From Utricularia gibba (Eukaryota > Streptophyta > Magnoliopsida > Lamiales > Lentibulariaceae), in assembly GCA_002189035.1 (NCBI GenBank), contig NEEC01000021.1:124001-188000 (forward strand): a stretch of 64,000 bases of DNA, read 5' to 3'. The notes beneath the pieces were generated by a model. That model was not told the DNA's origin. It did not search any database and worked only from the letters and a program-made list of their open reading frames with translations. Of this stretch, positions 58,102 through 64,000 are shown piece by piece. Position numbers and translations under genes: made by a program. The first letter of the stretch is position 1. Each line of letters opens with the position of its first letter.

Positions 58102-59260
58102 TCACCTATTCCATGCGTGATTTCCTACGGCAAATGTCGTTACGTCTTGTATATCACTCGTGTCCCCACCTTCATCCTGGAAGTCCAATGGGACCTGATC
58201 CTCCAGGGGATCAACCACCATCTCCTTTTGAATGAAGTTATGGAGCAAAGCACATGTCAATACAATGCAATTCAGTGTGTCTACCGAATAGTAGCTAGCC
58301 ATCCGTAGTATACCCCACCACATCTTCATCAAGCCCCAAGCTCGTTCGATCACATTTCTGGCTGATGCATGCCGGATGTTGAATAGCTCCTTCGCATTCT
58401 GGAGGTACTCCATTTCCCTGTCTCCACTCCTTCAAGTGATAACGGACTCCACGGTATGGTGCCAAAAAGCCCTCCCTATTGGCATATCCATTTTCACATA
58501 GGTAATATGTTCATGTGTCATCACGTATACATGGTGCATAAAATCATTGGAATCACATGCGCAAAGGCTAAACAAGTGAAATACCTGGGCATACACGGAA
58601 GCCGTCGGATCGTGATAGTGCATCGTTTAGCACCCGACTATCTGCAGCAGACCTCTCCCACCCAGCAAGCAAATATATAAATTTCATTTGTTCATCACAT
58701 ACACCCAACACGTTGGTGGATATCACACCCTTTTGATTTATGTACCTTGCAGCGTCACATATCTTAACTCGTATACCAATGTATGTACCATCTATGGCCC
58801 CGACACAACCCTGCAAATGCATAATCAATTTTAGATACATTCTTAAAAATAAGTACGAAAGATGTGTCAACCTAGAAGTGTTTGAACTTTTCTTCGGATG
58901 CACGTTCTCCAGCAGCTACTGGGGTCTCTAAGAGTACCTCATGAAGGCAAAGCACCGCATGCAACACCTTTTGGAAGCACCGAGACTGTCTCAGTGCTCC
59001 TCCCGTAGACATGCTTCTACACCCGCATTCTTTTATGGTGACCTAATATTCCTAAAAACATGCAAATCATCTTCGGAACCGTTACATATTTTCCAACCTT
59101 TAAACTAGAACGATTTTCTAATAGGCTACATAAAATACCCAACGCATCTCGGCTAATTCTCAAGTTCTCAATGAATGCGCTGTTCACATCACTCACCAAC
59201 CTATTAATATACTCAATTTGTCTAGGAATCTTGTGTGTAAGTGAATACCTGCGTCTCACC
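58102..59260 (-). pseudogene. Harbinger DDE transposase (DDE_Tnp_4)
   Basis: On the minus strand the N-terminal helical part (59259-59017) reads LGILCSLLENRSSL and ICMFLGILGHHKRMRV. Then, over several frame changes, FQKVLHAVLCLHEVL, the first catalytic Asp in GCVGAIDGTYIGIRV (58810), the second in LAGWERSAADSRVL (58640), CENGYANREGFLAPYRG in a shifted frame (58480), and the Glu in RNVIERAWGLMKMWW (58340). All three catalytic positions are kept, but at least three shifts prevent a full protein. The enzyme would cut and join the element at TWA targets in the nucleus. Confidence 0.88.
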
Positions 59261-59689
59261 CTATATCCCCTACGCTATTTTTTCTAATGTAAGTATACTA
59301 ACACATTCATCTGCATCAAGTATTTGGTTAAAACTGCCGCATCCGAACTCAAGATGACATGACCCTCCATGAAAAAATCCATATCCTCTCAACAGTAGCA
59401 AAAATCGAGCAAAATAAATCCACACACACAGCACAATGGATTTAGACATTGGAAAATCACAGATAAAAACCCACTATGCGGTGCTGCTGTGGTTGGCCTT
59501 ATGTAGTGCTACCATGGACCAACCCACCAAGAATAGAAAGCACACTTACCGAAAGACCCACCCTTTTTGCACCCAAAGAACACCCGACGCCGTCGGCAAA
59601 TCACGAACAATGTCTGGTTTGTAGATATGCATTCAAATGTGGTTCACACGAGGATAAAATTGGAAGCGACGAGTCTTGTTTAGCTAAAC

Positions 59690-59853
59690 CGACCCCCCTC
59701 CCATGGGTTTAGCCAAACCCAGCTTGGTAGGTTCCTGCCGGTTTATGGTCAACAGGCAGGTTTATTTTTACAACCTAAAACCCACGAACCAAATGTGGGT
59801 TTATATCTAAACCTACGCCGCAACCCACCTAAACCCACCAACCAAACGTGCCC
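59690..59853 (-). repeat. Right terminal and subterminal repeats of Harbinger element
   Basis: Ends ACCAACCAAACGTGCCC. Repeated AAACCCA/TGGGTTT motifs lie at 59703-59710, 59719-59726, 59778-59784, 59802-59809 and 59829-59838. A separate hairpin, CCTGCC and GGCAGG around 59736-59760, is also present. Confidence 0.75.
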
Positions 59854-60018
59854 TAAGTGAAAGATTACCAATTTGCGAAGGTACCCAGCAGCGGTAAGAC
59901 ATAGCATGCAAGCATTATCTGGAATGCTTGGGTGTAAGGCGTTTGTAAGGCGAAGGTTGGCTTTTAAATATAGTATTTACTTAATCTCATAATCCCTTAT
60001 TTGCTATAACTTGTAAAG

Positions 60019-61156
60019 TGATAACACATATTTTTGAATAATTGAATACAAGGAAATAACTCATATTTTCTATGAAAATTAAGTTTTATTGCTCAATTCT
60101 ATATTTTTGCACATAGTACCGTAGTTGTATTGTTTTAACTTTACTTCTAATAGTTTTCTTTGAGCAATGCAGCGATTGACAGTCAACACAAATCCCAAGA
60201 AGTCGAATATGAACACTGCAATAGCAGAGGATAAGGCAAAAGTCTGAAAAGGAGTACACAAAATCGAAAAAAGAGAAAAAAGAGGATTTTGGACAAAAGG
60301 TGGACAAGATGGGGGGAGAAAAAATATCTCCTCCATTGGAGACACAAGGGACATTCTTTCTGGAGAATTTTATGAGGTGGAAGAAGGAAGGGGACGACGA
60401 CCCTGAAAAACTAGTTTTTCTTTGAAAATTTTCTTTTGTTCTTGATAAACTGTTCCTAATTGAGATTAGTTTTCGATTTACTACATGGACAATTTGACTT
60501 TTCTATTTCTATTATGCACTGCTTGTTGTTGTTTAACTTTGAAACCAGAATGTGGCTTAGGATATGCTATGAAAACGTTTTTCTTTCCCTTGTTATGAGT
60601 GGCTAAGAATTTAAGGGGTGCCTTGGGATGAAAGAGAGAGAAATGTGCTAATCAATCTTTAGACCTAATCATCCATAACTCAACCACTTCCTTAACAAAC
60701 CAAGATAGATTTAGGAGGGGAAGTAGTAAAACCCAGCTTAATAATCCTAATTAGAGATAGACCAAAGATTAGGGGGAAAAAAGAAGTCTGGGTAGACTTC
60801 GATTTTATGTGTTAGTTGTTTGATTTATGATTTATGTGAACTTGTTTAGTGATAAGCATACATGTCCTAAGAGTCGCAAAACATCACCCATTTCATTCCA
60901 GTAATATTCAAGTTCAGAAACTTGTTATTTTTCTTTACTGTATTTTATCACAATTCTGTCTTAGTCCTAGTTAAGACCAAATCTATCAACGTGACATTAA
61001 TTTTATACATTGACAATCACATGACAAGCACCTGCTCTTCGTGTTCGACCCTAATCACTATGCTCATAATTGTATTATGTTTTAATGTGTATTATTTTAT
61101 AAATTTATTTAATGGAAGATTTACATTTTAACAACGTGTAATTTTTTTGTTTATCA
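60019..61156 (+). repeat. Solo LTR (family C) with perfect TAAAG target duplication
   Basis: Starts TGATAACACATATTTTTG and ends TTTGTTTATCA, flanked by TAAAG at 60014-60018 and 61157-61161. The 1138-bp block aligns with the inverted copy at 39572-40748. A perfect duplication and the lack of internal sequence show that it formed by recombination between two LTRs of one element after insertion. Frames at 60079-60354 and 60922-61131 are LTR sequence. Confidence 0.88.
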
Positions 61157-61161
61157 TAAAG

Positions 61162-61603
61162 TACCCATAAATATTAATGAAATTATCAAAAGTATAATAA
61201 TAAAAAACTATAAAGTTGCTTTTTGAAATAAAAATAAAATAAAACACTTATTTAAGTATATCTTTAGTTTTTTATTTTATATATTTATCATATAATAAAT
61301 GCATAAATACTAGTTGTTTATCATTTTAACAAACCGTAAAGACAGTAGCGGTTAGCTCATAAATAAAATAATTCGCTTCATAAATATAATAGTTATATAA
61401 TTATTAATAATAAGTTTATCATAATAATAATTGACAAACACAAAATAAATAAGATCAACGAATGAGATCATTTACAACTAATATCATCTGTCGTTTCTAA
61501 CAAAAAAATATTTTGTTTGCATATATCATGCCTTTTTTAATCTATTCTTATTTCTGTAGAACATAAAAAAAAATCAAAAACTTTGTATTGCTTTACATCA
61601 TAA
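61162..61603. other. No gene recognised
   Basis: Strongly AT-rich, with AATAATAA-type stretches, between two LTRs. Confidence 0.55.
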
Positions 61604-62790
61604 TGATAAGTGATTTTGTGTCACTTATATTTGTGGTTTTATAACTCTCTTAGATGAGTTTTGCATTCTTTTTATCCTACTTTCTTTATGTTTTTAGAAG
61701 AATTTTAAATCTTTCATACCATTTTGATCTTTTTGGAGGGAAAGTGTGTTTTGAGATTTTTCAGGACGAATTTGGAATAATTTGGAGGATTTTCGAGCTA
61801 CTTTGATGGAGGCTAAGATTTGGTCTATCCGGAGATGAAGACTCGGTCGAAGATTCTCGGATAAGATAAGATTTGCATCTTATCTTGGAAAACTTGGATC
61901 TCATCCTAGAAGATTTGTATCAAATCTTCAAAGATTCGGATAGAAGATTTGATGCGAGCCCATCAAGAAAGCCCAGCAAATCCCCACCATTATATAAAGA
62001 TCCAAACGCGAAGACCTAAGAGAGGTGGTGGACGACCAGAGAGTCAATCTAGGGTTTAGAGTCGAGTCTAGCATGTTTTGGATTCCTTTCCTTTCGTTTT
62101 TCATCAACTTTTATTGTTTTGAGTCACGCATGCGCGTGTGAGCACTTGCGGTTGAGGATCTGCTGTGAAGCTTTGCTTGCGCAAGTCCTGCACATGTGAC
62201 TGTCTTACTATATTTTTCAGCATTTAATATGAGGTCTGATTCTGTTTGTCGCAACGTTTTCTTCACCAACGTGATCTTTAGTACCATATAACCCTAAGGG
62301 AGTGTGGAAGAATCAAAGATTGGCCTCAAGCACCTAAGGAGAAGGGCTCAATCGGACATCATTGGTAAGACACATTCTGTCTAATTTGTCTGCGAGGTGT
62401 GAGTTGTAGGGGTTAGATTTGGGTGTGGGAAAACATGGGTTATCACAATAGGTGAAATGGGTCTGGTGGCATGGTTGATTCCATAATCCCACAAAACAAG
62501 GGACGGTGCTATAACGGTCACCGAGTAGCACTACTTTTGCATAACACCCCCAAAGCTTGCGCAATTAGGTCAGTTCTGAAGGTTTGCACACAAGCAAGGG
62601 CGAGTTTCAAGTAAGGTGGATCTTAGATCCAAGGCCACTTTTCTTATTGTCTTCAAAAACCAAATCTTTCTTTTGTTTCCAATCTTTTTAACTCTTTGTT
62701 TTGAAAAGAATATTCCAATAACAATTCCCTGTGGATACGATCTTATTTTATTACTTTGACGGTTTCTGTGCACTTGCAGAATCACCATCA
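61604..62790 (+). repeat. 5' LTR of Athila/Tat-type gypsy element
   Basis: Starts TGATAAGTGATTTTGTGT and ends GCAGAATCACCATCA, six bases before the tRNA-Asp primer site. Same family as the minus-strand LTR at 22677-23826. A TATA-like TTATATAAAGA at 61990-62000 lies at a plausible promoter place in U3. Contains CTTGCGCAAG at 62176 and TTGCGCAA at 62554. Confidence 0.88.
61990..62000 (+). promoter_or_regulatory. TATA box candidate in the LTR
   Basis: TTATATAAAGA followed about 30 bp on by the AGACCTAAGAGAGG stretch where transcription could start. It rests on motif and position only. Confidence 0.45.
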
Positions 62791-62796
62791 AGTTTT

Positions 62797-62813
62797 TGGC
62801 GCCGTTGCCGGGG
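62797..62813 (+). other. Primer-binding site, tRNA-Asp
   Basis: TGGCGCCGTTGCCGGGG is a perfect complement to the 3' end of plant tRNA-Asp (GUC). It is the intact version of the site at 22655-22670. Confidence 0.92.
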
Positions 62814-63048
62814 AATTGTATTCCTTTGGAATTTCTTTTCTGATTTCTTTTCTGATCATTTCTTATTTTTCTGTTATTTTCGAGACATTCTTTTTAGCGC
62901 ACTTGCGCAAGCAGTTGCTTTTAATCAGTCTTGCATGCACAGGCACAGGGCTTCAACCGAGCTGTACCCGCTGGACCTAGAAATTGACCAGACCTGTCGG
63001 AGAATCAGGTTCGAAAGTCGTCAAGCACAAACGCAACGCAGGGAAACC

Positions 63049-63490
63049 ATGTCTAGAAGGCATTCTGGACATGAGGAGGACTATCTGGTGATGTCCGAAC
63101 CAGATAGCGAACAAGCACGGACGCCAAGACCCCAGCCAAACAGGGCAACTGTATCAGCCTTGCTGATAAATGAAGGAATAGGTATAGGCAGATCTGCTGC
63201 TGATCGTGCAGGGTCATATCGAAGGCGTAGCGATGGATCCGATCAAGAGCCTACACAAGAACGAACAGCAGCAAGATTGACACGTGAGGAGTCTTCAAAG
63301 ATTTGGATCCGATCAAGGCGTAGCGATGGATCTTGCTGAAAATCTTGGGGATGAAATCACTTGAGGAGTTTGATAAATTACCTGATCTAAGACCTTTTGT
63401 TGACAGAGGGAGTGTTGAATCTGATCCAGCTGAAAGTGGACTTGGTGGAGACAAAGCCGGAGAAGATGAACGTGAAGCAGAAATGGCTTA
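63049..63490 (+). pseudogene. Gypsy gag N-terminal part, truncated
   Basis: From ATG at 63049 the frame reads MSRRHSGHEEDYLVM and stays open to a stop at 63337. It is charged and rich in R, S and E, as the start of Athila/Tat gag is. A second frame then gives MKSLEEFDKLPDLRPFVDR and an acidic end, GEDEREAEMA, with stop near 63490, so one shift separates the two halves. The GGCGTAGCGATGGATC motif is present at 63223-63238 and again at 63316-63331, pointing to a local duplication as cause of the shift. Capsid and pol are absent; the element is cut at about 63500. Confidence 0.6.
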
Positions 63491-64000
63491 ATATAAAGGG
63501 AAAAAATATTTAATAGACCTTTAATTTTTTTTTGTTTGACACGTGTGGTAACGTGGAAGCTTGTTAAACATATTGTGTGTGACTTTGTAAAATGACTTTT
63601 CACTTTTTGAATGAATCGAGAAGTGTTGTGGTGTTTCTTAATCTTGAATGCTAGATTTAAGATAAATGAATGCTTCTATAACAAATCTTAACAATCAATG
63701 CATCTTCCCTTTTTTTTGAAACAATTACAGAAAAACTCTTTTTACGATATTGAGTGGAAGAAAAGGGATTAAAAAATGTAGGATATATAGAAGACAAAAC
63801 AATTTAAAAGTTGAGAATAGATATAGTTGAAATAATAAGGATATTATTATATTTTCATAAGTGATAAGTATTAAGAGTTAGTATTGAGTGTAAGAGCATA
63901 GTGCATTTCATATGTGCATTGAAAAAGAGGGTGTTTAGCATAGCTACTTATTTAAAAAACACCATAATTACTGATCATTTCTTCTTATTCATTGTGAAGC
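63491..64000. other. No gene recognised
   Basis: AT-rich sequence after the truncated gag. Nothing identifiable. Confidence 0.5.

Larger units (their letters stand above)
54364..59856. mobile_element. PIF/Harbinger DNA transposon with TIRs and TAA target duplication
   Basis: TAA at 54364-54366 and 59854-59856 flanks a 5.49-kb element whose ends are AGGCGCGGTTGGTTG (54367) and, inverted, GGGCACGTTTGGTTG (59853); 12 of 15 bases agree. Inside are an ORF1 with Myb/SANT domain on the plus strand and a DDE transposase on the minus strand, the convergent pair typical of plant PIF/Harbinger. Both frames are broken, so it is not autonomous now. The middle (55.9-58.0 kb) is noncoding, with a 175-bp tandem duplication. 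Confidence 0.9.

Noticed and set aside
62731-63339. 202-codon frame read as one protein from 62731
   Set aside because: It would start inside the LTR and run through the primer-binding site. The credible gag start is the ATG at 63049.

Overview
This window looks like nuclear DNA of a land plant, most likely an angiosperm. It is AT-rich and full of plant-type LTR retrotransposons with plant primer-binding sites (tRNA-Asp and initiator tRNA-Met). It also holds a PIF/Harbinger DNA transposon and old, mutated pieces of plastid genes (ycf2, clpP, rps12, psbB, psbA). I found no intact host protein gene, no tRNA or rRNA gene and no CRISPR array. The species cannot be fixed from the sequence alone.

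Layout. 1-8.7 kb: a scrambled mosaic of plastid-derived fragments, interrupted at 1.19-3.4 kb by a decayed Ty1/copia element. 8.7-12.5 kb: AT-rich DNA without recognisable genes. 12.5-18.0 kb: a large dispersed repeat whose core is an array of about 50-60 bp units, each able to fold as an imperfect hairpin; it contains an LTR with target-site duplication, a MITE and a further insertion. 18.0-23.8 kb: a minus-strand Ty3/gypsy element of Athila/Tat type with one LTR, gag remnants, an integrase end and a solo LTR nested inside. 24.8-27.3 kb: a second, different minus-strand gypsy element truncated inside reverse transcriptase. It sits exactly against a minus-strand copia pol relic (27.3-29.4 kb), so it was inserted into it. 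29.5-33.4 kb: a repeat-family copy, an 18-base G run and the remnant of a Harbinger DNA-binding protein gene with a recognisable intron. 33.5-36.0 kb: a second copy of the hairpin-array repeat. 38-44.3 kb: four LTR-like blocks, two of them an inverted pair and one containing an inverted duplication. 45.4-46.5 kb: a copia gag relic. 50-54 kb: another Harbinger ORF1 fragment, repeat-family copies and a psbA fragment. 54.4-59.85 kb: a nearly full-length Harbinger element with terminal inverted repeats and TAA target duplication. 60.0-61.2 kb: a solo LTR with a perfect 5-bp target duplication. 61.6-63.5 kb: a plus-strand 5' LTR, primer site and gag start of the same Athila/Tat family seen at 18-24 kb.

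Taken together this is intergenic heterochromatin-like sequence built by nested insertion and decay. The most unusual items are the hairpin-unit repeat, whose stems change in matched pairs between copies; the palindrome TTGCGCAA recurring through the Athila/Tat-type copies; the scrambled plastid DNA with a microhomology junction; and the Harbinger ORF1 relics that share one intron position.
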